NCBI RefSeq assembly: GCF_001426375.1
Contig: NZ_LMEO01000045.1
Coordinates: 639,715-703,714 of the forward strand
Direction: 5' to 3'
DNA from: Paenibacillus sp. Root444D2
GTDB lineage: Bacteria > Bacillota > Bacilli > Paenibacillales > NBRC-103111
DNA: 64,000 bases
Shown: positions 26,047 through 35,262 of the stretch, one piece after another
How positions within the stretch are numbered: position 1 is the stretch's first letter
Layout: every line of letters begins with the position of its first letter
Made by a program: the position numbers and the translations under genes
Notes under the pieces: generated by a model
Told to the model about the DNA's origin: nothing
Database searches by the model: none
What the model saw: the letters and a program-made list of their open reading frames with translations, nothing else

Positions 26047-26255
26047 GAAACTAAGTTATCTTTTGTATCAATTGGCATTTAGTCAAAGAATTCACGCGAC
26101 TTTCTGTCCGAGTTGGTGTATTGTGAAGCACCTCGCTGGTGTCCATTGTTCACCCTTGTCGTCTGCCTGCTAGCTGCGAGGTGGCTTGGTCCCTTGTTAT
26201 CAGGTGTGAAATTTAACTTCATCGTATTATAACATATTATTCAGAGGTGATTTCG

Positions 26256-26951
26256 TTGTCTACTTATCTGCTCATTCACGGCGCGTGGCACGGAGCTTGG
26301 TGTTGGGAAAAAATCGTTCCTATGTTAGAAACCGCCGGTCATCGTGTAATTGCTATCGATTTACCCGGACACGGAGAAGACCAAACCCCAATTTCAGAGG
26401 TATCGCTTGACATGTATGTAAATCGTGTGGTAGCTACTATTGATGGTCTTGATCAAGAGGTTATTCTAGTCGGGCACAGCATGGGCGGGATTGTTGTATC
26501 GCAAGCAGCCGAGTACCGTCCGAATCGAATTAAATCGCTCGTTTATTTAACCGCATTTCTATTACAGAATGGTCAAAACATGCTCGTGATTCCGCCTAAT
26601 CCCAATATGCGGGTCTCTGAAGATGGGAGCACAATTACCGTTCCCGCAGACAAAGCAAAGGATACGTTCTACAACAATTGCCTAGATGAGGATTTAGTCG
26701 GGGCAGTATCTCGGTTACAGGTACAAGCCACGAATCCATTTGTGACACCGGTGAGCCTGACGGAAAAAAATTTTGGTCAAGTCCCTCGTTATTACATTGA
26801 AGGCCTTCGAGATAATGCCATATCAATCGACATGCAAAGGCAAATGCAAGCCGCATCTCCCTGCAAGGAAGTATTCACGTTGGATTCAGACCATTCGCCG
26901 TTCTATTCAACTCCAGAACAACTATGTAACATTCTGCTCAATATTGGTTAA
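26256..26951 (+). CDS. Alpha/beta hydrolase (EstC/plant-methylesterase-like)
   Basis: 231 residues. N-terminal LLIHGAWHGAWCWEKI forms the oxyanion loop, DLPGHGEDQ follows, the nucleophile is S75 in GHSMGG, and the catalytic His is H213 in DSDHSPF. This is the AB-hydrolase_6 group with salicylate methylesterases and hydroxynitrile lyases; it probably cleaves a small ester or amide in the cytosol. TTG 26256 is the start: AGAGGTGA lies six bases before it, and the GTG at 26247 is part of that ribosome site. It lies downstream of the ArsR gene and its palindrome, so it may be a detoxifying enzyme of that regulon. Substrate unknown. Confidence 0.88.
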   Translation: MSTYLLIHGAWHGAWCWEKIVPMLETAGHRVIAIDLPGHGEDQTPISEVSLDMYVNRVVATIDGLDQEVILVGHSMGGIVVSQAAEYRPNRIKSLVYLTAFLLQNGQNMLVIPPNPNMRVSEDGSTITVPADKAKDTFYNNCLDEDLVGAVSRLQVQATNPFVTPVSLTEKNFGQVPRYYIEGLRDNAISIDMQRQMQAASPCKEVFTLDSDHSPFYSTPEQLCNILLNIG

Positions 26952-27048
26952 AAGTGAGTAGCTTCGTACCATGACCCCTTTATCTCGCAAGGGAGCGGTA
27001 ATTCGTGAACACGGGAGCTAGGGCCATAATTCGCTTGTTATGATGAAA

Positions 27049-27085
27049 AACGCCGGCGCGGGGGATTGAACCCTTCGCCGGCGTT
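27049..27085 (-). terminator. Terminator of the azoreductase gene
   Basis: A GC-rich 10-bp stem AACGCCGGCG/CGCCGGCGTT has further pairing inside. On the minus strand it is followed by T5. It begins four bases after the stop codon at 27090. Confidence 0.9.
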
Positions 27086-27089
27086 ATCT

Positions 27090-27746
27090 TTAATCGGTAA
27101 CTTTATGGTTGACGGCAGTCAAACGTCGGGCCGCTTCCCCCGCTTCACGGTACGCTTTGTCCAGAATTTCCTCCCATTTTAAGATGGCTGTCCCTTGCGC
27201 CCTAATGATTTGATAATCCTCGATCCCTAGGAAATTAAACATAGATTTAAGGTACTTGTGCGAATATTCAACCTCCGTATACCAATCGTCGTTCGTATAG
27301 ACGGAGCCGCTCCCTTGAATAACGAGCATGCTGCGGCCGTCGTATAACAATCCGACGGAGCCGTTCTCGGTAAATTTATACGTCTCGCGCGGAATAATAA
27401 TCGTATCCATATAATCCTTCAGTTTAGAAGGAATGTTAAAATTGTGCAGTGGCATCGCAATGACATATTTAGTCGAATCTTTGAACTGTTTAAGAATCTC
27501 GTTCCTTCGATCCGTGACTTGCTGTTCGGCATCAGTAAGGGGCTCTCCCTTCCGAAGTTTATCACTGGCGCTTAATACCGTATGGTCCACAACTGGAATC
27601 TGTTCGCCGTACAGGTTGACTTGCTCTACAGTTTCCGTTGGATTTAGCTGCTTATATATGCTCAGGAAATGGTTCAGTACGAGCAAACTAATGGATTGTT
27701 GCGACTCCACTTGGGGGTGGGCATTGATAACTAGCATTTTGGACAT
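27090..27746 (-). CDS. azoR: FMN-dependent NADH-azoreductase
   Basis: 218 residues, flavodoxin-like fold. MSKMLVINAHPQVESQQS is the FMN-phosphate loop; AMPLHNFNIPSKLKDYMDTI is the flavin/substrate segment of the AzoR family; QGSGSVY and YLKSMFNFLGIEDY follow as in AzoR. It reduces azo compounds and quinones with NAD(P)H and protects against thiol-reactive quinones. AAAAGGA lies upstream of the ATG. It stands next to an ISL3-type transposase and a fragment of a possible regulator. Symbol used at family level. Confidence 0.9.
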   Translation of the reverse strand: MSKMLVINAHPQVESQQSISLLVLNHFLSIYKQLNPTETVEQVNLYGEQIPVVDHTVLSASDKLRKGEPLTDAEQQVTDRRNEILKQFKDSTKYVIAMPLHNFNIPSKLKDYMDTIIIPRETYKFTENGSVGLLYDGRSMLVIQGSGSVYTNDDWYTEVEYSHKYLKSMFNFLGIEDYQIIRAQGTAILKWEEILDKAYREAGEAARRLTAVNHKVTD

Positions 27747-27809
27747 TATATAATCATTCCTTTTGGTTTATTAACGATAATTTAAATCGTCGATTGAACT
27801 ATGTGTTGA

Positions 27810-27880
27810 ATTCCCGCCCGAGACCTGTCCAAAATATTCGGCAAATTGAGCAAGTCGGGAATCGTCAGCTCCGTGCTCGG
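27810..27880 (+). pseudogene. Possible Rrf2-type regulator fragment at the insertion-sequence edge
   Basis: The plus frame reads RDLSKIFGKLSKSGIVSSV, like the recognition-helix region of Rrf2-family regulators. It is followed by unrelated residues and a stop at 27906-27908 overlapping the transposase stop. Both ends are missing. If real, it is the remains of a redox regulator beside the azoreductase, cut by the transposase element. Confidence 0.35.
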
Positions 27881-27902
27881 AGAATTTTTGGTGGAGAAGG
27901 GC

Positions 27903-29228
27903 TTATAATTTACCGTTCTCCAATTTCTCAATTAAGGTGAAAATATCAATACCAAGCAGAGTTGTTTCTTCCGGTTCACGAGTAACGTCGGGCATTTTGC
28001 ACATTGGGAAGTTTTCTTCCGGTACATAGGTATCGGTCCGCCACTGATACTTTGGCTTACGTTGCTTTGCAAGCTCCTCTGTAAAAAGAATTCTGGCTCG
28101 TAGGGCTTCGAACGAATAGCCCCTACCTAAACGGTTAGTGATACGGATAAGGCTATTCAGTGACTCGGTATAAGCGTTGGTGACGCGATGGTCGAAGTAG
28201 GCGAATATCTCTTCTTCCCAGTTCTCCATAGCCTTTGTAAGAGGCCCAAAAGCCGCATGGAGTTCATTTGGTAACTTAGCTTTCCAATCGTGATATTTGA
28301 GGTATGCCTTTTGTCTGCTATCGCTATCCCATAAGTCAAAGAAAGATTCCTTCAAGTTATACGCAATGCCAAGAGACGGGTAATGACTCGTCCATAGGTC
28401 AAGCAGTATCCTATCCATATCTGTAAGCTCTTTATGGCGTTTAAGTAGGATAAAACGGTCGTTCATAAGCCCACGCCGTGCCTTCGGCGATAAGCCCTTT
28501 TTAAGCTGTTTGCGGATGGTTTCTAACGCTTGGTTTGCCATACAGAGAACGGGAAACTTATCGACGATGATAATAGCTTTTGGCAATACAGCCCTCACAG
28601 CGTCCTTATACGGTTTCCACATATCCATTGTTACGTATTGTATTCGTTCTCTATTTGTAAGGCGTGAAAGACAGTCTACAACGGTTTCCTTGTTACGATT
28701 GGGCAGAACGTCTAACAAAGTTTGTTCCTCCATGTTGGTTAAAACGCATCTTGGCTTGATAAGGTGTATTTCATCAATCCCAAGCCAATTAGGAGTTTCA
28801 AACCGAAGCGTTTCTTTAACACGATTGATGTAATCACGAAAGATGTTACGAACCGTTTTTTCATTCAGTCCAACATCGTCAGATATGCTGACAAACGTGC
28901 GTTTAAGGCTTTGCTTCTCTACATAAAACAATAATCGTTTGGTGCAGCTTCGCTTCTCGTCTATGGTGTGGTCTAAGCGTTCCCAAAAGGTTCGATTGCA
29001 GTCTCTACAGCGATACCTCTGACGCTTTATTAGAAGCCCTACACGCTTGCCGTTAATAGGCAAGTCCATACAAATCTGTTCCCTGTTATCGTGCTTGTAG
29101 AGGTTCGTTAGGCATCCGCAATGAGCACATGTTAAAGGTGGAGAGTTCGTCACCACCTGTATTAGAAAATCAAATTCATTCTCACGAATACTTAGGATGT
29201 TGAATTTTGGAAGATTAAGAATATCCAT
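27903..29228 (-). mobile_element. ISL3-family transposase
   Basis: 441 residues. An N-terminal zinc finger pair (CAHCGC and CRDCNRTF) and helix-turn-helix precede the DDE catalytic domain: D in GIDEIHL, D in VTMDMWKPY and E in TNAYTESLNS, with the typical AYTESLNS-IRITNRLGRGYS segment. Length is usual for ISL3. It appears intact. I find no terminal inverted repeats or target duplication at either side; the right flank is only 16 bases from the MFS stop. The element may therefore be trimmed and immobile. Confidence 0.92.
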
Positions 29229-29244
29229 TTGAGTTTCTATGCAT

Positions 29245-30438
29245 TTATGATTCTACAAGCTCCTTCTTTGTTTTCTCCTGAGCAGGCAAAATGCCACTTG
29301 AAAAAAAAGCTAACAACGAACCGACAATGCATAAAGCCGCAAATAGGCCAACGGCGGTAAAACCGTTAAAAGTCGCATAAAGCAAGCCTGCGATCCAAGA
29401 ACCGAGTGTTGTCGCAGCGTACATGGCTGAATTGGCCATGCTTGTGATCGTGCCACGAATCGTCGGATTTAATGAAGTCAGAAGTCCCATGATTAGCGGA
29501 AATGATATTCCCATGTTAGCGAAAATGAAAAAGTATGCACCTTCGAAAGCCGAAACCGACGACAAATGAGGTAAAACTAGAAAACATGCAATGGAAACAA
29601 CAAAGCCAATAACCAGTGTGTTGAAACGACCCAATATTTTGATCACATAAACACCGCCGATGCTCCCCACCATATTCCCAAGACCCAGAAAAAACATCAC
29701 GAACCCCACGTGATCGACCGAAAGCTCAAAGCGGTCTGTCATCCATTTTCCAATGAAAGCAAAAGCAGCCATGAATCCGCATTGAAACAAGAAATGAGCC
29801 AGGAAAGATCTTCTCGCCATTCGGCTGTTCAATAGCAGGACATATCTTTTAAAGATTGGCATCTTGGTTCTTTGGTCTTGATTCGGTTTCATTGCGGGCA
29901 AAGTGTAAAAGATAAATACCGTCGCTAGCAGCGAACATGCGCCGATTGTATAGAAAGGATAAGACCAATGAGTTGCAGCAAGCAAACCTCCAATAGGTAT
30001 GCCGAACGCTTGGGCAGAAGCCAAGCCCGCCATTACAATTCCGAATACTTTGGCGACCTTCTGCGCAGGAAACAAAGTCGGGATGGAGGCCCAGATTTGA
30101 GGCGTTGTAAACGCTGCGCCGAATCCGGCCAAAGCGCGGAATAAAAACATCGACCAAAAATTAAAGGCAAAGCCGCATAAGATGGTTGAAATCGAGAAGC
30201 AAAACATCCCAAAAAGCATTACTTTTTTGCGATCCCACCCATCGGAAAGCGGACCGGCAATGAGTGCAAATATGGCATAACCTAAAGCGTAGGCTCCCAC
30301 CATCCAACCGGCATATTCGGTCCGGATGTGAAACAATTCCTGAAGAGTGGGGATAAGCGGAGAAATGATAAATGTATCCGTACCGATAAGAAACATGATG
30401 ACGAAAAATAAAGCTGTTAATTTATTCATGTTATTCAC
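29245..30438 (-). CDS. MFS efflux transporter, DHA1 type
   Basis: 397 residues, twelve membrane helices. The loop 2-3 motif reads GPLSDGWDRKKVMLFG, and GFGAAFTTPQIWA is the antiporter-type segment of helix 5. It probably exports a toxic small compound by proton antiport. ATG 30438 has AAAGGGTG upstream. The promoter region holds the second TAGTTCAA-TTGAACTA palindrome (30457), so control by the ArsR protein is likely. Divergent from the LysR gene. Substrate unknown. Confidence 0.9.
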   Translation of the reverse strand: MNNMNKLTALFFVIMFLIGTDTFIISPLIPTLQELFHIRTEYAGWMVGAYALGYAIFALIAGPLSDGWDRKKVMLFGMFCFSISTILCGFAFNFWSMFLFRALAGFGAAFTTPQIWASIPTLFPAQKVAKVFGIVMAGLASAQAFGIPIGGLLAATHWSYPFYTIGACSLLATVFIFYTLPAMKPNQDQRTKMPIFKRYVLLLNSRMARRSFLAHFLFQCGFMAAFAFIGKWMTDRFELSVDHVGFVMFFLGLGNMVGSIGGVYVIKILGRFNTLVIGFVVSIACFLVLPHLSSVSAFEGAYFFIFANMGISFPLIMGLLTSLNPTIRGTITSMANSAMYAATTLGSWIAGLLYATFNGFTAVGLFAALCIVGSLLAFFSSGILPAQEKTKKELVES

Positions 30439-30763
30439 CCTTTGTGGTTATTTTAATAGTTCAAATAATATTGAACTAATGAACAAAGAAAGAATTTCTT
30501 TCTATACCTCCTGATCTCATATGTTCTATCCTCCTTTCTTGATTACATGTAAGTATTGTAGTGAAAAAAGGATCAATAGATCAATATGTTAATTTGAATA
30601 GAAACCATCGAAAATTTAAATGATACTTATTGTGCGACTCGTTTTGATTCCGCAGGTTAATAGAATTCTTCTATCGTTTCAATAAAAATCACTCTATTGA
30701 TAAATTAATTTTCTTAACCTACAATAAATAAAGATGTAATACGCGTAAAAGGAGGGGGTTCCC
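30439..30763. promoter_or_regulatory. Divergent control region with operator palindrome, copy 2
   Basis: TAGTTCAA-ATAATA-TTGAACTA spans 30457-30478, 19 bases before the MFS start. With the adjacent TAGAAAGAAATT (minus strand, near 30490) it matches 25999-26046 in inverted orientation. The right part carries the LysR gene promoter and its strong site AAAGGAGGGGG, with AT-rich sequence between. No gene. Confidence 0.7.
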
Positions 30764-31645
30764 ATGGAGTTCAGACAACTGGAGTGTTTTAAAGCGATAT
30801 GCGAGGAGCTTCATTTTACCCGTGCAGCTGAGAGGTTAGGAATTACGCAGCCCACGTTAAGCTATCAGATCAAGCTTCTCGAGGACGAAATGGGCACTCC
30901 CCTATTTAGTCGAATCGGTAAAAAAATCGCGATCACGGAGGCTGGGAGTATTTTGCACAATCATTGCAGCACTATTTTCGGTGCCTTGACTGGAGCACGT
31001 GAAGAGATTTTTGAGCTGCAGCACATTGAGCGTGGTACGCTGTCTATTGGAGCGCTAATTGGAGAGATCAATGAATTAGTATCCAGTTTGCTGGTCGACT
31101 TCCATAAAAAGTATCCAAAAATTCAAATCAAGCTAAATGGCTTAGTAGATGTTGTAGAACCTCTCATCCTAAACGAACTCGACTTCGCTGTTACCATTTT
31201 GCCTGTGGAGGATGAACGATTAAGAATAGTACCTCTTTATGTAGAAGATTTTTATTTTGTGGTGAAGTCGGATCATCCCTTTGCTGACCACAAAACCATT
31301 TCTTTTGAAGAGATTAAGAAAGAACCCGTTATTATGTTCCCAAGCACTCATCGTTGTCGTAAGATGATCGATTCGGCATGTTCAAGCCTCGGCTTTGATT
31401 TAAAACCAAAAATTGAGACCACAACCATTAGATCCTTGTTGATGCTGGTCCGATCAGGTGCAGGAGTATCCATTTTGTCTAAAACACTTTTAGAGATGTA
31501 CCCTCATCAAGATTTGAGTATAATTCGCATTACGAATCCTTCTCTACGCAGGGAAATAGGTGTGATTTATCTTAAAGACCGCTATATGGAGAAGGCAGCG
31601 AGGGAGTTTATAGATCTTTTAATGGCACGTCCGTGCCTTCTTTGA
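30764..31645 (+). CDS. LysR-family transcriptional regulator
   Basis: 293 residues. The winged HTH is MEFRQLECFKAICEELHFTRAAERLGITQPTLSYQI (split: residues 1-20 and 21-36), followed by LEDEMGTPLFSRIGKKIAITEAG. A periplasmic-binding-like effector domain fills about 90-290. It is of the CynR/GltC type. AAAGGAGG is 8 bases before the ATG. It is transcribed away from the MFS gene, which may be a target, though the palindrome there looks more like an ArsR site. Effector unknown. Confidence 0.93.
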   Translation: MEFRQLECFKAICEELHFTRAAERLGITQPTLSYQIKLLEDEMGTPLFSRIGKKIAITEAGSILHNHCSTIFGALTGAREEIFELQHIERGTLSIGALIGEINELVSSLLVDFHKKYPKIQIKLNGLVDVVEPLILNELDFAVTILPVEDERLRIVPLYVEDFYFVVKSDHPFADHKTISFEEIKKEPVIMFPSTHRCRKMIDSACSSLGFDLKPKIETTTIRSLLMLVRSGAGVSILSKTLLEMYPHQDLSIIRITNPSLRREIGVIYLKDRYMEKAAREFIDLLMARPCLL

Positions 31646-31774
31646 CACAACGGCCAACGACGACTTCCTTCTCGCGATCATCCAATATGTAAGCGATGTA
31701 AACGAATGTGGTTTTAATCATAAGAATAACTAGAGGAGCTATTTCAAACTTCTCTTTTTCGTTAGTTCCTATAA

Positions 31775-31815
31775 ACAAAAGAGCTAAGCCGCATACGCAA
31801 ACTTAGCTCTTTTGT
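31775..31815. terminator. Bidirectional terminator between LysR gene and relic
   Basis: A perfect 14-bp stem, ACAAAAGAGCTAAG with CTTAGCTCTTTTGT, has a 13-base loop and A/T runs on both sides. It can end both the LysR transcript and the GH88 operon. Confidence 0.9.
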
Positions 31816-31859
31816 TGTAGTTCGGGTGCCGCGTGAATCCAATCTCCCGAGATACTGCT

Positions 31860-32157
31860 CTATTGTTGAATAGCTTTCATGATCATTTCAAATATTAGCA
31901 GATCCTCCAAGTAATCCTCCGGTGTTGTCTTTGGCGGCTTTCCCTGTGTGACGACCTCGTAGAAATATTCCAGCTCATACACATAAGCATCCTTGTAAGT
32001 CGGGCGAACCGTCGATTTATCCAAGCTGTCTCCAATCGTCTCGCTGATGTGCAGTGTAGTTGGCAGTTGTCGGATATAAGGGGTATCGTATTGGTTCTTC
32101 GACCCGAATGATCGACGCATCTGGGTTAAAGCCTCTTAGAATTGGATTTTGAATCAT
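31860..32157 (-). pseudogene. Fused relic: GH43 start joined to Gfo/Idh/MocA oxidoreductase end
   Basis: From ATG 32157 (ribosome site AAAGGGAG) the frame reads MIQNPILRGFNPDASIIRVE, the hallmark N-terminus of GH43 beta-xylosidase-like enzymes (NPILxGFNPDPSI). It then becomes meaningless and stops. In another frame from about 32110 to the stop at 31860 one reads DTPYIRQLPTTLHIS, DAYVYELEYFYEVV and the C-terminal TTPEDYLEDLLIFEMIMKAI of a Gfo/Idh/MocA oxidoreductase. Two genes were thus fused out of frame by a deletion of roughly 2 kb or more. The relic lies 20 bases after GH88, so the lost genes were the distal members of that operon. No function remains. Confidence 0.82.
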
Positions 32158-32177
32158 GTCGTTGTGCTCCCTTTCTT

Positions 32178-33332
32178 TTACCACAGATATAAATCGTTCC
32201 CTTTAAGCTTGAAAATCGCTTCCATGAAATAGTAATCGCCATAAATAATCGCTTGATGATGGTTCTCCGAATGATAGGCAGCTGAACCAAATTGAATCAG
32301 GCTATCGCTACCCGTTGACCAATCGATTCGGGAGTTATCCATTGTTTTTAGCAACTTCAGCGCCGCACCGAGATAAAGCTCCTTTTCATGCTCGCCTACG
32401 ACTTTCGCAATTTCAATCAGACCGCACGCCGCAATCGCTGCAGCCGTATCATCCTCGCGCTTCGGTTCCTTCGGCTGTCGGAAATCTACCGGAATCACGC
32501 CATCCTCAGGAATGTTCGCGATAAAATAGTTAGCAATCCGTTTCGCGGTTTGCAAATAATCCTCCTTTTGCGTATGAATATAGCTCATCATGTACCCATA
32601 CAACGCCCAGGTCTGCCCTCTCGTCCAGGAAGAGCCTTCTTCATAGCCCTGTCCACCATACGATCTAATTACGCCGCCTTCAAACGGATCAAATTCTACG
32701 ATGTGGTTGACAGATCCATCTGGTCGAACAAACGCCGTCATTGCGGTATCGGCATGCTTCATCGCGATTTGCTTGAACCTCGGATCACCGGTTTCTTCTG
32801 AAGCCCAGTACAGCAACGGAATATTGAACATGCAGTCAATTATCGCCCAGCCTCTTGTATCAGAACCCTCTAAATCGTTCCAAGCGCGAATAAAGCCACC
32901 TGCCAAATTAAAGCGACCCGCGAGCAGTACAGCGGCATGCAGCGCTCTTTTGCGAGATTTTGGATTCTGCGTTACTTTATAATTCGCTACACTTGTCGGC
33001 AGCCACATAAATCCAACATCATGATGTAAGCCGTAAAATTCATCAAAACAGCGATCTAATTCTTTTTCGGAGATTTGAGCGATTTCTTTATATTTCTCGT
33101 TACCGGTTTCGTGATGCATAAGCCACATCATGCCGCCCCAGAAGCCATTCGTCCACCAATTAATCCCATCCGTTTCGGTACCTGTAGGATTATCCACGTT
33201 GCGATTATCGTGTGTTCCGTTAATTGTCGTGTACGGAATTTTGTGCTTGGACTTCTCACTGACCCAATCCATTTTCGTTGATAATCTGTCAATCAATTCA
33301 TTCAACCATGCTTGATCCTGCCCATTTAACAT
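32178..33332 (-). CDS. Unsaturated glucuronyl/galacturonyl hydrolase, GH88
   Basis: 384 residues, (alpha/alpha)6 barrel, close in layout to the characterised Bacillus sp. GL1 UGL. The two key aspartates are D105 in LHHDVGF and D166 in AIIDCMFN; SSWTRGQTWALYGY, DDTAAAIAACGLLE-like and GDYYFMEAIFKL follow. It hydrates the 4,5-unsaturated uronic acid left at the non-reducing end by polysaccharide lyases, releasing a keto-uronate. No signal peptide, so it works in the cytosol on imported unsaturated di- or oligosaccharides. It follows the importer at 33438-36594. The parent polymer (xylan-linked glucuronate, pectin-like or glycosaminoglycan) is undetermined; the GH43 relic next door points to plant hemicellulose. 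Confidence 0.93.
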   Translation of the reverse strand: MLNGQDQAWLNELIDRLSTKMDWVSEKSKHKIPYTTINGTHDNRNVDNPTGTETDGINWWTNGFWGGMMWLMHHETGNEKYKEIAQISEKELDRCFDEFYGLHHDVGFMWLPTSVANYKVTQNPKSRKRALHAAVLLAGRFNLAGGFIRAWNDLEGSDTRGWAIIDCMFNIPLLYWASEETGDPRFKQIAMKHADTAMTAFVRPDGSVNHIVEFDPFEGGVIRSYGGQGYEEGSSWTRGQTWALYGYMMSYIHTQKEDYLQTAKRIANYFIANIPEDGVIPVDFRQPKEPKREDDTAAAIAACGLIEIAKVVGEHEKELYLGAALKLLKTMDNSRIDWSTGSDSLIQFGSAAYHSENHHQAIIYGDYYFMEAIFKLKGNDLYLW

Positions 33333-33437
33333 GCGTTTCTGCCCGCTTTCTACATTTTATTTTTCCTTATTAAAAATCCCCCCTATCCGCCTTGAAGGTT
33401 GATAGAGAGGTTTAGATTTGTCACAAAACCCCTAATG

Positions 33438-34268
33438 TTAGCCTTTGGTTGCACCTGCTGCGATCCCTTTGACAAAGTATTTCTGCAGCGCGATGAATGC
33501 GATCAAGACAGGAATGATTGAAATCGCGGTGCCTGCGAAAACCATATCCCACTGGGACGCATATTCGCCGACGAAGCCGAAGATTTCGACGATCATTGTC
33601 TTGGGCTTATCCGAAGGCAGCACCAAGCTTGGCATCAGGAAGTCGTTCCAAATGCCGAGACCGTTCAGCACGACCAAGCTCGCCGTACACGGCCCAAGCA
33701 GCGGGAATACAATCCTCCAGAAAATGCCGTACTTGGAACAACCGTCGATTTCAGCTGCTTCCTCAATTTCACGCGGAACGCCTTTCAGAAAACTTGTATA
33801 AAGAAGTACGCCGAACCCTACTGAGCCGGAGATGTAAATGAGAATCGGCGCACTTAAGGTGCCGTAGAAACCCATCATTTTCATCTCTTTGAACAGTGGA
33901 ATCATATAGACTTGAAATGGAATCATCATGCCGGATAGAAAGTAGACATATACCATATTCGACCATCTTTTATTCGTCCGCTCAATCGCGTAAGCTGCCA
34001 TGGGAATGACCGCAATCATCGCGATAATCGAGCATAGGGTTAAAATGACCGAGTTGACCATGGCTCTAGGGAAATCGGTTTTGGTCCAGAGATAGACGAA
34101 GCTATCCACGTACCAGCTGGTCGGAAATGAGATCGCATCCCTCAGAATAGCTCCGTTGCTTTTAAAGGCGGAAATCAAGCTGAAGTAGATCGGAAAGAAG
34201 AAGATAATCGCAAGGACTAGCGTCAGGAGAAAGAGGAGAATCTCCAGCACATTTTTCTGCTTTCTCAT
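33438..34268 (-). CDS. CUT1 sugar ABC permease (MalG/AraQ-like)
   Basis: 276 residues with six membrane segments. The EAA loop is EIEEAAEIDGCSKYGIF followed by IVFPLLGPC; the C-terminus LQKYFVKGIAAGATKG is characteristic. GGAGGTG lies upstream of ATG 34268, which begins one base after the stop of the upstream permease. It is part of the importer with 34270-35172 and 35263-36594, in the same transcript as GH88. No ATPase gene present. Confidence 0.92.
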   Translation of the reverse strand: MRKQKNVLEILLFLLTLVLAIIFFFPIYFSLISAFKSNGAILRDAISFPTSWYVDSFVYLWTKTDFPRAMVNSVILTLCSIIAMIAVIPMAAYAIERTNKRWSNMVYVYFLSGMMIPFQVYMIPLFKEMKMMGFYGTLSAPILIYISGSVGFGVLLYTSFLKGVPREIEEAAEIDGCSKYGIFWRIVFPLLGPCTASLVVLNGLGIWNDFLMPSLVLPSDKPKTMIVEIFGFVGEYASQWDMVFAGTAISIIPVLIAFIALQKYFVKGIAAGATKG

Positions 34269-34269
34269 C

Positions 34270-35172
34270 CTATAACTGCACCTCCCTGCTGCGAAGCAGC
34301 TTAATTTGGACGAGTGAAACGATCAGGATCAGGATAAATAAGACAAGCGATAGCGCTGTTCCGAAGCCTTGCCGCAGCTCGCCAAAGCCGACTTTGTAAA
34401 TAATGTACGTTAGTGTTTCTGTCGCAAAACCAGGTCCACCATCCGTCATGACGGCAATCTGATCGAATATTTTTAAGGACGCAATCATCGACAGCATCAT
34501 ACATACCGTAAAAGCACCTGCGAGCAGAGGGAACGTGATATGGCGGAATTGCTGCCAGCGGTTCGCACCGTCAATGCTTGCCGCTTCCGACAGCTCTGGC
34601 GGAATACCTTGCAGACCGGCCAAATAAATAATCATATAATAGCCGGCGCCTTTCCATACAGTTGCAAAAATGATAGCGATCAATGCGTAATCCGGATTTC
34701 CAAGCCAATCGATTTTCAAGAAGGAAAGATGAAGCTTATCGAGCAATTGTGTAACAACTCCAAAGTTATAATTCAGAATAATCGTCCAGACAAATCCCAT
34801 TACAATCCCGCTGAGTAATGTCGGGAAGTAAAAAATACTGCGAAATAAATTGCGGAACCATTTCACCTGATCTACCAGCATCGCCAGCAGCAGGGCAACG
34901 GCATTTTCTATAATAACTAAGACAACGGACAGGATTAACGTGTTTTTCAGTGCATTATGCACGCGCTCGCTGTGCCACATCTCCACGAAGTTATCAAGTC
35001 CAATGAAGCGAATATCAGGACTAACACCATCCCAGGAAGTAAAACTGAGGTAGATACTGCTCGCTGTTGGTGCCATGACGAACAAGGTATAGAGGATCAG
35101 CGCAGGAATAAGAAACACGACGGAAAAGGGGAGCCATTTTCTTTTTCTCTTCACAGGCTGTATGGTTGTCAT
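34270..35172 (-). CDS. CUT1 sugar ABC permease (MalF/UgpA-like)
   Basis: 300 residues, six membrane helices after a basic N-terminus (KRKRKWLP). The EAA loop reads ELSEAASIDGANRWQQFRH followed by ITFPLL. ATAGGAGG precedes the ATG. The gene lies 90 bases after the binding-protein gene, with a hairpin between (35211-35243) that probably lowers permease expression compared with the binding protein. Confidence 0.92.
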   Translation of the reverse strand: MTTIQPVKRKRKWLPFSVVFLIPALILYTLFVMAPTASSIYLSFTSWDGVSPDIRFIGLDNFVEMWHSERVHNALKNTLILSVVLVIIENAVALLLAMLVDQVKWFRNLFRSIFYFPTLLSGIVMGFVWTIILNYNFGVVTQLLDKLHLSFLKIDWLGNPDYALIAIIFATVWKGAGYYMIIYLAGLQGIPPELSEAASIDGANRWQQFRHITFPLLAGAFTVCMMLSMIASLKIFDQIAVMTDGGPGFATETLTYIIYKVGFGELRQGFGTALSLVLFILILIVSLVQIKLLRSREVQL

Positions 35173-35210
35173 TCTCTTATGCCTCCTATTGGACTTTGAA
35201 GGTAGTAGCA

Positions 35211-35243
35211 GGAAAACCTCCGCAAGTGACGCAGAGGTTCTCC
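35211..35243 (-). promoter_or_regulatory. Intercistronic stem-loop between binding-protein and permease genes
   Basis: AACCTC-GC pairs with GC-GAGGTT around a seven-base loop, with extra GGA/TCC pairing outside. There is no T-run, so it is more likely an mRNA-stabilising or partial attenuation structure than a full terminator. Confidence 0.6.
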
Positions 35244-35262
35244 GTTTGCAGCCTTTTCGTTC

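Noticed and set aside
26129..26186. CACCTCGC/GCGAGGTG inverted repeat as a riboswitch
   Set aside because: It lies in the leader of the hydrolase gene, but no known riboswitch core is visible and no terminator or anti-ribosome-site switch follows.
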